A DNA stretch of 64,000 nucleotides from Phoenix dactylifera. Lineage: Eukaryota > Streptophyta > Magnoliopsida > Arecales > Arecaceae. Below are positions 46,431 to 59,868 of this stretch, one piece after another. The notes under the pieces were generated by a model, which ran no database searches, was not told where the DNA came from, and was given only the letters and a program-made list of their open reading frames with translations. Where the stretch lies: the NCBI RefSeq assembly GCF_009389715.1, contig NC_052392.1:30330592-30394591 (forward strand), given 5' to 3'. Position 1 is the first letter of the stretch; every line of letters starts with the position of its first letter. The translations under genes were made by a program, and so were the position numbers.

Positions 46431-46659
46431 GTACTAAAAACTTGACAAAAAGGAAAAGAATGAGAGATCAAGTTAGTTACAAGACAACAAGGACGGAGAT
46501 GATGTGAACGATAAAGAGGGTGCCACTTGTCAGGTCGTCGGCAAGTGGTCCCAGAAGAGGATAAGGTTTCCCTAAATAGTGGGTGGAAATAGAGAGTTGT
46601 TCTTCATCTCAAGAAAGGGCTTTGATTTTAGGGTACACCTATACTAGAAAGAAGAGGCA

Positions 46660-47256
46660 CAATGTTGTTAAAAGCGGTTGCCTAGGCACTTTATTTAGTC
46701 GGACTGCATAGGCCACGCCAGTTTGAACCTTACCTCTTTATGAATTTCTTTTCCAATCTTTTTTACCAATTTAAACCTCATATGAAACACATGGGAAGAC
46801 AGTGAAGGCTACCACAACCTAGTATATCCAGTAGGCTGGTACACAGCTGCTGATAGGTCAACTACCAATGGCAAGCAACAAGAGGCAACTACACCTCTCT
46901 TGATCCCACCATTCTTCTACTTTTTCCCCTAAATTTTTCCTTTTCTATTTGCTAGTCTCTAGTATGCTTGCCTCTTCCTGCTTCTTGTTAGGTGGTTGCA
47001 AACTGGATGTGTTCTGTAACTTGCAGGGCAACAATTATAATATTAATGTCCTTACGGATTTTGATCTTTAGACTTTTTATATGTGAAAAATAGGTTCATG
47101 ATCCCAAATAGCATGAAAATAAAATATATATGAAGTATGAATACTAAAAGCTTAGAAAGCTTTCCCCCCTTGGCGGTTGTTTAGGTGCCTAGGTGCCCGC
47201 ATAGGCCATAGAAAGGGTCCACCGGTTCGCCTCACCTAGGCAATTTGACAACCTTG
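46660..47256. mobile_element. hAT-like MITE, about 0.6 kb
   Basis: The left end CAATGTTGTTAAAAGC...TTGCCTAGGC matches in inverted orientation the right end GCCTAGGCAATTTGACAACCTTG. Both contain the GTTGT(T/C)AAA and GCCTAGG words common to a widespread plant hAT-derived MITE type (from memory of the family). GCATAGGCC occurs near both ends. The 8-bp target-site duplication expected for hAT is not evident (AAGAGGCA versus AGTGCGAG), so the copy is old or the ends are slightly off. Confidence 0.55.
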
Positions 47257-47259
47257 AGT

Positions 47260-48535
47260 GCGAGAATATCAAGGAGAGAATGTCACAACAAGATTGTTAG
47301 GTTGGGTAGGGTTCCTAATTAGGCAACTAGGGCTTAGGTTCGAGCCATTCTAGGGCTTAGGATGGGATTAGTCCACAGTTCTAGGTCAGGCCGATCTAGG
47401 GTTAGGTTCAGGTTGGTCCGAGTTTTATGCTCGGATCCATACAGGATTTTGGTTCCAATTAATCTAGTGTTTTGGATGGATCCAACATGGAGGAATCTTA
47501 TTCTCCCTCTGACAGCTAGGCGATGTCTACGGATAGATATGAACATTTTTTTTACACAATTAAAACGAATAAACAAAAATAATAATCTAATTCTACACTC
47601 CCAAAATCCTTTTCCCCTTTCACTTTTGAACCATTTTCCTCAATAATCCATCGCAACTTTCTCAATTCCAATAGAGCCCCTTGCCCACCAATATTGTAAC
47701 CATCTAATGATGAATGAATTAGACATCTTAACAAAAACCAACTCAAAACTTTGTCATCCCATCAAAACTCCATCCTTGCCTCCTTCCATCCACTAAGCAA
47801 TCACTTACTTGTGGCAAAATCCCACAGCTGAAAAAAAAGCTAATTATCATCTATAAGTCCTTTACTCACCAAAGTGTATGATGAACCTCACTCTCACATT
47901 TCCCATTATCACCGGCATGATTTGGACCCCAGCTAGCTGAAGTATGTTTTTCCAAAAGCTAACTTTTGTCAAAATATCTAAACATTTTGGGTGTTCAAAG
48001 TCAAGTGATGTATTAAAAGCACAAAGGCTACATGTAACTCATCTTTTAACACCATTCATACAATATAATCTTTCCAATAATATTTAGGATAACATAATCA
48101 TATCTTGCAGCAATCGTTTCCTCCTACTCTATCCAAATGACTCATAATTCAGCCAAAGAATCAATCTAGTTAATGTTTAAAGTTTGACAAAACAAGAGAC
48201 TCTTTCATAAACTTCAGCTTTGTCTCCCATCACATTGCACCAAAATGTCCTATTTTGCTGCATCTTAAGACTATCCACAGGTTATAGCACACATTGGATC
48301 AGTTCCTTTTTTTAAGACAAGAGTAGTACACCATGACATTTCAACACAACAACAATAACAAAAATGAAATATATTGGCTGCAGAAGTACAAGGCATACAG
48401 ATAAACAGGGTATCTAGAATCTCCTAAAACATCATAACATCTTGGACATTGATACTTGCCTAGTTATCACTCATCAGCATAAGAAGCCACTAATATCCTT
48501 CAAGGAGCACAGATTATGAGATTATACATGAGTAC
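47260..48535. other. 3' flank of the DnaJ gene; no gene seen
   Basis: This AT-rich stretch holds the 3' UTR of the minus-strand DnaJ gene at its right edge. The 47.33-47.52 kb segment repeats AGGGCTTAGG and TAGGTT words. Nothing else is supported. Confidence 0.45.
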
Positions 48536-51500
48536 TTACCCTGCAAAATCTTTTAGTTTCTGCCAAAAGTCATTTTGCCCACCAGATTGATCCCAATCTT
48601 CTGCCTCCACACTTTGTTGGCTATCCGTTCTTTTTACTGCAACAAAAAATAGATGGTTTTATACTTCTCTAGGACTATAATCTTAAAGTTTATTAAGTAC
48701 AATATGTGTTAACACAACTAAAATGAGCACTTAATACTTCACTTTGAACTGAATAAAGTACTGAGAAAATCAACTTTTATAAGGAGATTCTCTCTCTTTT
48801 CATTAGTGCGCGTGCAACATAGATTTGACATCACATGTTCTCCAATCAACCTTCTATAAAACTTATGTCTCCAGTTTAATATCCCAGTACCATTAGCGGT
48901 ACCAATTGGGTGCCAGTCAGTATGGTACTGGTACGTATCTATAATTTGCAGTGCTTTCAACTTACTCTGCGATTTGGTTTTAGCACTGGGACGTGTACGG
49001 CTGAGAGAAGTATCACTCAAAGATGCAAGTTCTTCAAGCAACTCACGCTCCCGTCCACTGCAAGAGAATACAGAGTCAAGAGATGGCCTAATGCCAATAT
49101 TACAAATAATGATCACAATATGTATTCCTATAAGTTCAACAAGAAGACTGGCTAAGATAATTGAGAGCTGAAATCAACATTGGTTAACAAACATTACAAA
49201 TAAACTTGAATAATAAGAAATCGCTAACCCAGATGGTAGGACAATTAGCTGAGAGAGAGATAGCATTGATAAACTGATAAGTCGTAGCATAGGCGAAATT
49301 CTATGCATTATAAAACAACCGTTTTTGCAATCTGCCGGGAGCCAGCTTTCTAATATTAACAAGCTTAGGTTATTAAGAACCATGTTCAAAAAGAGGTCTA
49401 TATAGAAAATGCGACTTTCTCTTCTTCAGGAGAATTTGTTTCTTAATGCTTCATAAAGAACCAGCAAGCAAAGAAACAGAAGAAGTTTTTGTCCACAAGC
49501 CGCTTTGGTCAGTTTAAGGGCCAATGATGTCAGGCAAAATTGGTCAGCCAGTTCTTTGCCAATCTAGTGGTGTGTTTTGGATGAACTCCAAGTCCTTTTT
49601 GTCTGAAACAATCTAATTTAGACAAGATTAATGTTACAACGAAGAAGTAGGCAAACAAAGCAAATCAGGTATTGCACATTTGATTCCCTTTTCACTTTTA
49701 AGATGGCTGAAACTAGCTCATATATTGGAAAAAGTTTATAATGATCACCTGATATGATTTGGTATAGTGACCTTAATAGCAAACAAATGGTCACCACGTA
49801 TCGATGGCTTGTTTAACTTAGGGACACCTCGTTTAGCTAGAACAACCATGTCACCAGGTTGAGTACCAGGAGGTATTTGAAGTTCAGTAATTCCATCAAC
49901 TGTTTTCACCTGCTTAATGCAAGCTTTTACAAGGAAAAAGATCAATACAGCTGCATCATTAATGGTGAAATGATGTAAAAACATGAACAGGATATAGATC
50001 ATTCAAAACGCAATAAATCTGCATTCTTTCTAATGTACTAGGCCACTAGCAGGTAGAAAGAAATGATAAGCAAATGATCATATAGACAAAAACTACAAAT
50101 ATACAAGGGAAAAAAAAAGAGGCATGTCAACAAACTAAGGTGAAGTTATTTGAATTCCCTATTATCCACGCATCTAAAATGACTCGAAGGAATCAGAATA
50201 TAATTCTATCTATAACAATGGGATAGTTAAACTTGATATATCCATGTCAGATACCTAAATCCTGAACACTGACATCAAATTCTGCATTAATACCTCATTT
50301 TTTAGTCATAAGTTTCCTTATTAAGTTCACTGTTCATGAAGATTTAACATGGTCACAAAATACATAATAAATTTAAAATGTATTGCCATTTATTAAAAAA
50401 GGTTATTTGTGAAACAAATATACACATCCTCTATACTGTGAGAGGACCAAATGGAAATATTAATAGCTTTAGGGTGATCTCAGCATTAGGCTACTCTTGA
50501 CAAGCTGGACATAGCTCCCTAGATTGTTAGTGATGTAAATAAGAAACTGTTTCTCCAGTGAACAAGTTGATCCAGATGCAATTATGATGAGGTCAGGAGA
50601 TTTATTTTTGCTTTGTCTCCTTACTGACAACACGCAATGCATGGCCAGTTACCGTTTGAAGAACCATGGAACAGATGGGACTTACTAGTTATTAAGATCC
50701 GTTTTCATTCTTCATAGTTTTCACCAAGGTGGTTGGTTTGATGATAATCATATATCTTTAAGGCAATATGTGGCAGTTGCATAGTTCAATAAAGAAGTCA
50801 AAACATGGCAAGTTTAGATTTCACCTTAACAGTAGCCCCCAAAATGGCTTCAATATAATTTATTGAGACAGTTGAACGTAAATTGATGCCGTCCCTTTGT
50901 ATTTCTGGCACCTCTTCCACATCAAGTAATACATAAAGATCTCCAGGAGGACCCCTGGTACCCAAAAAATAAACAAATAAATAAATAAAATGCACACCAG
51001 GATAAGCTTAATATGTATATTTTTCTACATATACTAATTTAAGATGTGATAGAAAACTAGGCTGACGAGAAATCCTCTACTTGTTTTCTTAGAAGAAAGA
51101 AAGAAATGAGAATTTCTTTCCCTTCCAGTTGATTTAAGGCAACACCACTCCTTTCTTCTTTTTTTATGCCAATGCCACCTCACCCCTCACAAATCATGTC
51201 TCTCACTCTCTTCCCACTCTCTTTTTCCTCTCCCTTGGTAACCCCAGCTTTTAATTTTGCCCAAACTTATAAATCTACATCCCCCCCCCCCAAGGGGGTG
51301 CCGCCTCTCCTTTCCTTTTGGTTATCCAAAACCCCGTTAATTACCAAGCCTCTAACCCCATGTCTCTCTCTCCCTGCTTCCCTTCTTAGACCACCCTGTC
51401 CTCAAGAGATGATCCCTATCTTTTCTTCTTCCTCTGTGATCTCTAGTTCTTCCCTGCAGCACTCAGCATCTACAAGTGGATTTCTCACTAGTATCTATGC

Positions 51501-54500
51501 TTGCTGAAGGGATAGTAGAGAAAGAATAAGTCAAAAAATAACTTGCTCATCTGAAAAAGAATTTGCCAAGCCCGCAAAAGCATTGGAGTTCACTCAATAG
51601 GGAATCATTGGTGAAGAAGGATTTGTAAAGCTTGCGATAACACTTAAATAAGCATGGTCCACTTATGGGGTTTCCAAAGCACACAAAAAATATGATTGCT
51701 CATATAATTTACAATGTCAAAATTCACAAGTTCACATGATAGCACATAGCATACTTCATTTAAAATCAAAATTGCTCAATTGTACTGCCTTCATAATCTC
51801 AATATTTTAATATATACTATAGAAATATTAGAAACAATGGAAAAATTCTTTACCCATATTTGATGGGAAAAGGCTAGAAGGAGGATAATGTGAAAACCAT
51901 ATAATCTATGAAAAACAGTAAGAATATTGTATTAATATATAAGCTAGCAACTTTAGAACATTTTTTGACATACCCTTTGGGTCCGGCATCACCTTCACCA
52001 CGTACACGAAGAGTACTACCTTTGCTAACTCCAGGAGGTATTTTCACTTTAATATCTTTTCCAACACGTATACGCCCTTCCCCAGCACACTTTCGGCAAT
52101 ACTCAGAAATGATTTCACCCTCTCCACCACAGGTGGGACAAATGGAAACCTGTATATAAATAAAATTTGAAATTTATTAGAAAAACTATTTAACTTATGG
52201 TGAGATTTAATGAAGTTAGCACTTCCAAATTATCATAAGCATCACTTTCCATGTTGTGATTGTTTCACCGAGGCAGAGAATAGAGAAAAAAAAGCATATT
52301 AAAATAGTGATCAAGCAAGTTAACTTTTAAACCAAGTAACAAATACAGAAAAATATTTAATCATCCTCAAAATTTTTCATCATTTTTTCTTGCGCTTATA
52401 CTGACTTCTTGGCAAAAAAATTACTCTTTTAAGAATATTTTGCGATTGCTGAAAGTTTTTGTCATATTCTTCACAGATTATATGGGGACTTTTCTTTTTG
52501 TCTCCTATCCATTGAGATTCTTCAATGTTTAATATATTTCTCAGCTCCTTCGCCTCTCAATCTCCAACATATCCCAAATTACTCCTGATTTTTAATGAAT
52601 TACATTTTTTTCCTTTGGTGAAATAATCTCACATCTTGATTGCTGTTAATTCAGTTGGAAAGATAGATATATTTCCCACTCACCTGGGAAAATAATCCAA
52701 AAGGTGTTTGCTCAGTTCGCATGACTTGACCTCGTCCACCGCAAGTTGAGCATATTCTCATCTTGGAGCCAATCTTTGATCCAGTGCCAGCACAGACATC
52801 ACAAGTCTCCAAATGAGACAACACAATATCCTTTTCTGTGCCAAAAATAGCCTCTGAAAACTTCAAAACTACGTCATATCTGGCGATACAATTTGGAGTT
52901 AGCTAAGTAATCTTCATGAAAAACGTAAACAAAGAGGAGCTGCTGAATGGTATCACATCAAAAGACAATTAAGTAGGCCATATGCAAGACTGGGTAGACA
53001 ACAATCAGTAATCCACACTACATGACATACATCCATATACTTAACTGGGAAGCAGAACATATGATTGTTTAGGAATCAGTAACACATATTAAACAAATTG
53101 TAGTAGGACTACCATGTCAGGCTTTCTTTCCCGTCAATCTTCACAAAAGTTAAAACAAGCAACTTGGCAGTGAAGCGCCAGTCATGGATATATAGCGATC
53201 AAGTCTACCGATATATCACCTTAAATTACTATCGGAAGGATCAAGAAAATGCAATAACATTCCACAACTGCTACCTTGAGAGTTTCTAGCAGCAGAACTG
53301 GCTGAAATCCACAATGACAAATAGTTGAAATTCATCATTGTGGACATTTTCTTCTTGTTACCGGTAGATGCTAAAGCCTGTCAATGCCAGTAAGAAGCTC
53401 CAATAAAGTAGGAAAAAATCATGTAGATAGACATACCCTGACTGTTAACAGACTTAGGTAAAGGGGACGCATGTCCAATTGGTCAACAGCTCTCCTCGCT
53501 GTGCCCAATTTATTAGACAAGTTATGCCCTTTGGCATATATCCATGGAAAAAGAGACTGTAAAATTGCTTCAGATCTTAAGTTGGCTTGAGACTTCAACT
53601 CTCAAAGTTAATGGTAGTGATAACAATACCAAATATTGGTGAACTAGGACTTGTTCTAGCTGTTACACCCTTATGCCTAGCACCCAGAGGTTCTAGGTTC
53701 GAATCTTGGATGCTAGAACTCAAAGTATTTACACATAGGTAACTAAAAATGCAGGTGAGTGGGTCTCCCTCTTTTTCTCAATAAAATAAAATATTGCATA
53801 GGTCACAACTAATGCAAAATTTTCAGTTTAGAGAATTGTAGAAAATTTTATAAAAAGGGGCAGAAGGAAATGAAAGATGTTGAAATTGTGATGCCCTATA
53901 CATGAAGCTTGCAGTATATCTCACTGAAAAGAGTCTTAGAATACAGGTAGCATAAATAAGCAGTAAAATTCTCCTATTGGAAAAGGAATTTTAAAATTTG
54001 AGCACGTAAAAGAAATATGTTCAATAAATTAATCAATCTATCAAGTAACATGATATTAAATATATATGTATGCATGTATGTATGTATGTATGTATGGGTG
54101 ACTAGGCTCCAGTCAACTAAATCTGAAATGAGATCCAGTCAACTAAAATTGGAAGACGGGGGAACAGCACCAATGATCCAAGACGCCAGATATGATCTAC
54201 TACCTCCATACTGCTTATCGACCGAAAATCATGTATCTTGGAAACCCCTAGCAACACGTATCAAGTGGTCACAAATGAGCATAGTGTCATATTATTTAAA
54301 CTGTCCATTTTGATGTGCAGGGGGACCTCCAATATATATGATTTTGGTCTATAGGCAGTTTATTGGTAGTAGATTATATTCAATAATTCAGATAATTGGT
54401 GCATGCATGCATGTACATATGTATAGCTAGAAAGTGCATCTTTTATAACTTGGGCATCATAAATGTGATATGTGCATGTTCAAAGATTATCGTTGCCTAT

Positions 54501-57500
54501 TTCTCAAATCAGACTGAAATAAGAAAGCAATTTTTTCCAGACACTTGGAGGTATTTATGTCACCTTATATCTTCACCCTTGACAGCAGCACCGCGTCTGC
54601 GTGTTCTAAATGTACTCTGGTCCATGCCAGAGAAACCACCCATGCTCGCACCAAAGAAAGTCTCAAATAGGTCAAAAGGATTAGTCTGCAAAAAAAATAG
54701 AAGAAAATCTACTTGAAAAAGACATGCATCTTATTGCTGGTATATTTAAGAACATTTCCAAATGCAACCAACAGGACACAATCTCTACATGAAGTCATTA
54801 ACGCATCTACTTAGCCATTCAATAAGACGTGCACATAAAATCTTAGCTTATTACCGTATATGCTCCAGCTGAACCTCCAACCGAACTCTTAACTCCAGCT
54901 TCACCATACTGATCATATAATGCCCTCTTTTTATCATCTGACAGCACCTGACAGTGAAGAGATTCAGTAATAGAGAATACTGGTTTATCAAAAGAAAGGT
55001 TTTTCAAAAAAAACTAGCACAGGAAAGCTATGATAAATATCAGACTCAAGAGACTAAAGATAAAAAAAAAAATACAAATTCAATGTAGCTAACAAAGAGA
55101 GAGTCTGTAAAGTCCTGTAAACCTATATCCGGGCCCCTCAGGGGTTTTACAATTCTTACAAGAGGTTGTGCAAGTAAGATAGCCTTAATGTTTGTAAATT
55201 TTAACATATTACCCACAACTTTTATGTGCTATACAAATAGAACTACATAAGTGTCAAAATAGTTATGCTCAATGTCGTGGGTACAGCTAAAGTTTCAATT
55301 ATGGTGGACCCATAACAAAAGCCAGCTTCTCAGACACTGGTTTGACTAGGGAGCAATTCAAGAAATCAGAGTTATATAAATATAGAACATGGAAGAATAT
55401 GGAAAGTCAAAAAGGAGAAAAATACTAAAAAGATTAAGATTGTAAGGTAATAAATGTATCTATATAACGATCACATAAAATCAAAATGCATATGAGGGGT
55501 AGCAACAGGTAGAAACAACCAGTATATATTAAAGTGACTGTATTATGAATATAAATTCATCATATACAGAATATTTGTGAATGGTTTCAAGGATTCAAGT
55601 ATTGGTGTGTATAGGTCATAAAGTACCATACCAGTAAGGTACTGTACCGGTATACCCTCAGTACCATACCATACCAAATTACCAACACATCATTTGCACC
55701 TTGCTTTTGCTTTGTTGGCACCAACACACAAACAAAATGTGCCAATAGAGTACCAAACCATATTTGAAAGACACCAGTATGGGCATCAGTATCACCGCTT
55801 CAATTTCTTAGGGAATTCTATGATTATTCAGGTTATACGCGGAGCATAATTTAGGCAATGAAATATTTGTATACGATTGAAGACATTCCAATAATTTAGA
55901 TATCAGTTTGCTACATATAGGCCTTTTAGTATATCTCCTTTATCAGGTACCAGCGAAGACAGGACATAACTGTATAGAGAAATCCAAAGCTCGGTGAATA
56001 TGATGATTACATGCAAGGTTTCTTATGTGATCACATACAAGGTCCTCATGATGGAGCTCTCTTGCACATAATGGATTCAATCATGAATTTAATGCTCACT
56101 CATGCTTTCAAAATTTTATGTAACCTCATGGCAGTGCTGTTTTAGTGAGCATCGCAGTCTTATTCTGCTCAGATCTTCATGATGCATATCCCTATGGTTT
56201 TGCCATATTATGATAATAACCTTAAACATAACCACCAAACCTTGTCCCCACTTTGATTACGAACAAATCTTTTTTCATGAGCACACTGCACTTATTCAGA
56301 ATACAAACAATTATGTAGGCAACTTGCAGATAAATGGACCTCATATATAGATCCTAACATGAAATATTAGATCAAAGGTAAGTCCACCATCTGTAAAGCA
56401 CAAAGTGATGGAAACCAATGGAAATGTGATAGCCATGTCTGATGCAGGCGTAGTATGACATAGAACAAGAAAAAGGGGTACTATTGTAAGGAAAGATTTG
56501 CAAAAGTTTGTTTTGATTTTTGATGAAGGATGGCACTTGTAAGTAGGAGCAATGGTAGAAAATAACATGCAAAACCAGTTATAAATAGTTGGGCCTTGTG
56601 ACTACAGATATAGTCAGGGGACTTCAGAATAACAAAATTTGTGGCTTAGGAAGTTTCATGCAAGCAACCAATAAGGAGCAAATTTTTGGTCACAGATGAT
56701 GCTACAAGAAGTTTATGCTTCACATTTCCTATGTATGACTCAGATTTTCAGGATATCTATCAAAGAACTAAAGCAGAATTTGTAAGGTATTACTCTATCT
56801 ATATCACATGCACTTATGCAGATTCTAGGTCTACCTTGCAAGCCTCCAAGGATACCATTAATTGTACCTTGCGTATATGTGCATTTGCTTGGGTCTTCAC
56901 AAAGAGTGGCTCATATCATGTAGACAATGGGTCTCTAGTAATCTTAGTGTGATTAAGTAGTAATACTGAAGAACAACCATGTATGCAAACTGCATATTGA
57001 ATGATGAAAATTAAGTAAAGATGGCAATTGACATGGAGCCTTGCTCAGTTCAGTATACCAAGGATTTGTTTTGCTATATGTTCTGGGTGTCTAAATCTGT
57101 GAACAGCTTTTAAGATAAGCTTGCACTGCATAGCGCTGATCATCACAGTATTAGGAGATCTGTAGAATGTGGAACACTAAGCAAATGAAAGAACATAAAA
57201 ATCAGCTTTTAGGTAGAACAAGCAAAATCTTAGTTTAGATACAAGAGCAAACAACTATAACAGGAAACAACCCTCAAAAAATTGCATACCTCATATGCAG
57301 TGCTTATCTCCTTGAACTTTTCTGTTGCTCCAGGTTGTTTATTGACATCAGGGTGATACTTGATAGATAAAACATAAAGTCAGCATATTGCTGCAGATGC
57401 AACATAAAAGAATGTGCATATTTAATGTCGTTAAATAAGTAGGGCTTTAAAGCTAGACATGTTCTAGAAACTTCATATTGACTACTTCATAGAGCAGGCA

Positions 57501-59868
57501 GCACAAGGTTTGGACTCAGTTAGCCCAAGTATGACCGAACAGTAATTAAGCACATAATTATTTAAAAGTCAAATTCCATAAAAATGAGGCATGAATTGCC
57601 AATATTGTTGAATGCAATAGTGAACCACCATGATTGCCTCCTATCTAGTTTGTATCCCTTATCATAGTGGCTTTCATTAAAACATCCATTACTTCTCAAC
57701 TTGAATCCACGACAACATTACTTACACAAGATTTCCCTAATTCTTAAAAGACATGATCAAGTCATCCCCATCAATGGTCTACTTTTCTTTGTAATAGAGC
57801 CACATTTTAGAACTATAACAACATCCAGACACTAATGTTGATTTAAATTTTTGCCTCAGTTTCTTGTTATTCTCGCAAATTTGGATATGGATAAAGATCT
57901 TAAATCCACAAGTTCAGATTCTAATAGAACTTTACGTGCTGATATACTAATTGAAACAAGAAAAAGAACAAAAATCTTCCTACAATTACCTTAATATCCA
58001 TATATCCTATTTTCACATGTGCATGACACCATCTTTATTGCTCAAACAACCCGAAAGTATAACCACTTTCAACACTTCAACAAGATTTTCTGTGGTCTCA
58101 CTGATATAGTATGATCACATGCCAAGAATAGTAAGCTACTCCATCCACCACACTAACTCTACTTGGTACGTTCTTCATCAATTCACATATGAAGTTAAAT
58201 TTATACCTAGGGCCTGTTACGCATGATTGATTTAAGAGGAGGGGCTATTAGATGGATAAGAGAAGGGGTTATTAGATGGATGGTTGTGATACCACCAGCA
58301 ATGAATTGTACATAATTTAGGTCCTTTTATTATGTTTGTTTTGTTTAATTTAACTGAGTTAATGAATACAAACCCACTTTTGCTTAACATACTTCTTTTG
58401 ATCTCATTTAAAAACATTAACTTGAGAGAGAATTACAGGAATGTCTTTACTGGATGAGGGTGTGTACTTGTAAAGGCTTTACAGTATAAAGGCACATCAG
58501 GTACAATTTCTAGTGGGAGCTTACACAAGCCTCGCAGCCTTAAGCAATCTTCCATCCATGCTGAGGCATCTGTGTCATACCCTGTAGCTAATAGCAAAGA
58601 TGTCCCAGAAATAAAATTACAACTTCAATCTAACATTCTAAACTAGTAAAAGAAAGTATACATTGGACATTCATTGCTGATTAAGTTTTACCACTTAAGT
58701 CTTTATTGCACTTGTCAGCACCCCTTTATTGTCTCTGGTATATGAGCAATTGGGTATTCATCCAAGTTTTCCAGCAGTGCATGTCAACAAAGATAACATT
58801 GGGTATATTTATTAAAAATGGCAACAGCTCCTAAGCAATATAAGTTAGATCTTGGATGTTTCTCTTTTTGTGATTGATCTCTAAAATGATGATGCCATAA
58901 AGATTTAATACAACAGCTTCATAATTTTCTTCTTCCCTTCTAACCTTTTTCATACTTCTCCCATAACAAGAAGACCTGTATTCACTTACCTGAAAAGGGA
59001 CATGCAGTGCACCTTTGCCAGCAGTTTTACATTGGTTGAGATCTTTGATGTCAAGATTAAAGTCATTTCCAATAACAAGATGGCATCTGCCAGAGATGCA
59101 ATTAATAATTTGAAGGAATACACCTAAAGGTTGGGTAGACTTCTGTCTGTCATGTTGTGCCTTTTTTGAGGCACAGTGAATACAAGGCATTCTAAGGTAA
59201 GTCTAATGATCTAAACATTGTCAAAATTGTGTTTGTCCTAACTAATGCAAGACATTGTACCAGAGCACGATTTCTTTATGGACTACATCTGTTTGTTTTT
59301 ATAGTTTTGCCCCTTCTAGGTTGTTGTATTTCTCGTTTTGATCTTAGTAGGCAGAAACAACTGATCTAGTACAATCTGAGCAAAATTTAATTTTCATTTC
59401 ATGCCTTCTCTATGACCAACCAATTAAATGCTACCAAAATCTCTGAAATATTACGAACTAACGCCGACCAAGTTTCAATATAATTTCTTGATTGGAGACG
59501 GAAGAAAAAGAAATCAAAGCCAAGAAAGGTTCGAGAACACCGGCAACGAGTACCTGGCGAGCTAATCTTCGGTAGGCGGCCTTGATCTCCTTGTTGTTAG
59601 CGGACCGGGGAACTCCGAGAGTCGAGTAGTAGTCCGCCGACGCCGTGATAACGTTCGCGAATCCACCAACGCCGCCAGCCGAGCAGTCTCCGTTTCTCCT
59701 CGGGCTCTTCCTCTTCTTGGAGTGGCGGAGCGAGAGGGACGGGTCGGCAGGGAGGCGGTGGTCGAGGAAGGAAGGGCGGAGGTAGCGGCAGCGGGAGAGA
59801 TCGGGACCGAATCCCCCGAGCGATGGCTTGGAGGGGGCGAAGGAGAGATCGGAGAGGGAGAGCGCCAT
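48536..59868 (-). CDS. Chloroplast DnaJ (type I, DJA5/DJA6-like), ten exons
   Basis: Minus-strand exons are 59868-59554, 57358-57290, 54947-54855, 54685-54564, 52879-52684, 52149-51974, 50954-50825, 49909-49749, 49057-48966 and 48636-48536. All junctions are GT-AG and the phases agree, giving 484 residues ending KLKDFAG and TAA. Residues 1 to about 75 are a Ser/Arg-rich plastid transit peptide. The J-domain starts at about 79 ([20 protein letters not shown]), with the HPD motif at 107-109 at the start of exon 2. A Gly/Phe-type region (about 146-185) follows. Four CxxCxGxG zinc motifs are intact: C226/C229, C243/C246, C269/C272 and C283/C286. The C-terminal client-binding domain includes GPPGDLYV and [12 protein letters not shown]. 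Members stimulate plastid Hsp70 ATPase and deliver unfolded clients; Arabidopsis DJA5/DJA6 have been linked to plastid iron-sulfur cluster assembly (family knowledge). Introns reach 2.3 kb. The exact family member is not certain. Confidence 0.95.
53640..53800 (+). mobile_element. Possible tRNA-derived SINE remnant in a DnaJ intron
   Basis: GGTTCGAATC at about 53,696 matches a pol III B box. The sequence before it (AGCACCCAGAGGTTCTA) resembles a tRNA anticodon/T-arm region, and an ATAAAATAAAA tail follows near 53,782. The A box is poor and no target-site duplication was found. Confidence 0.3.

Noticed and set aside
45100-47330. Possible large LTR-retrotransposon
   Set aside because: No gag-pol motif, primer-binding site or paired LTRs were seen; only a 72-bp duplication and a separate MITE could be supported.
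49745-52866. Short minus-strand ORFs at 49.7, 50.8 and 52.7 kb as separate genes
   Set aside because: They are exons of the single chloroplast DnaJ gene read through into introns; splice sites and phases join them into one frame.
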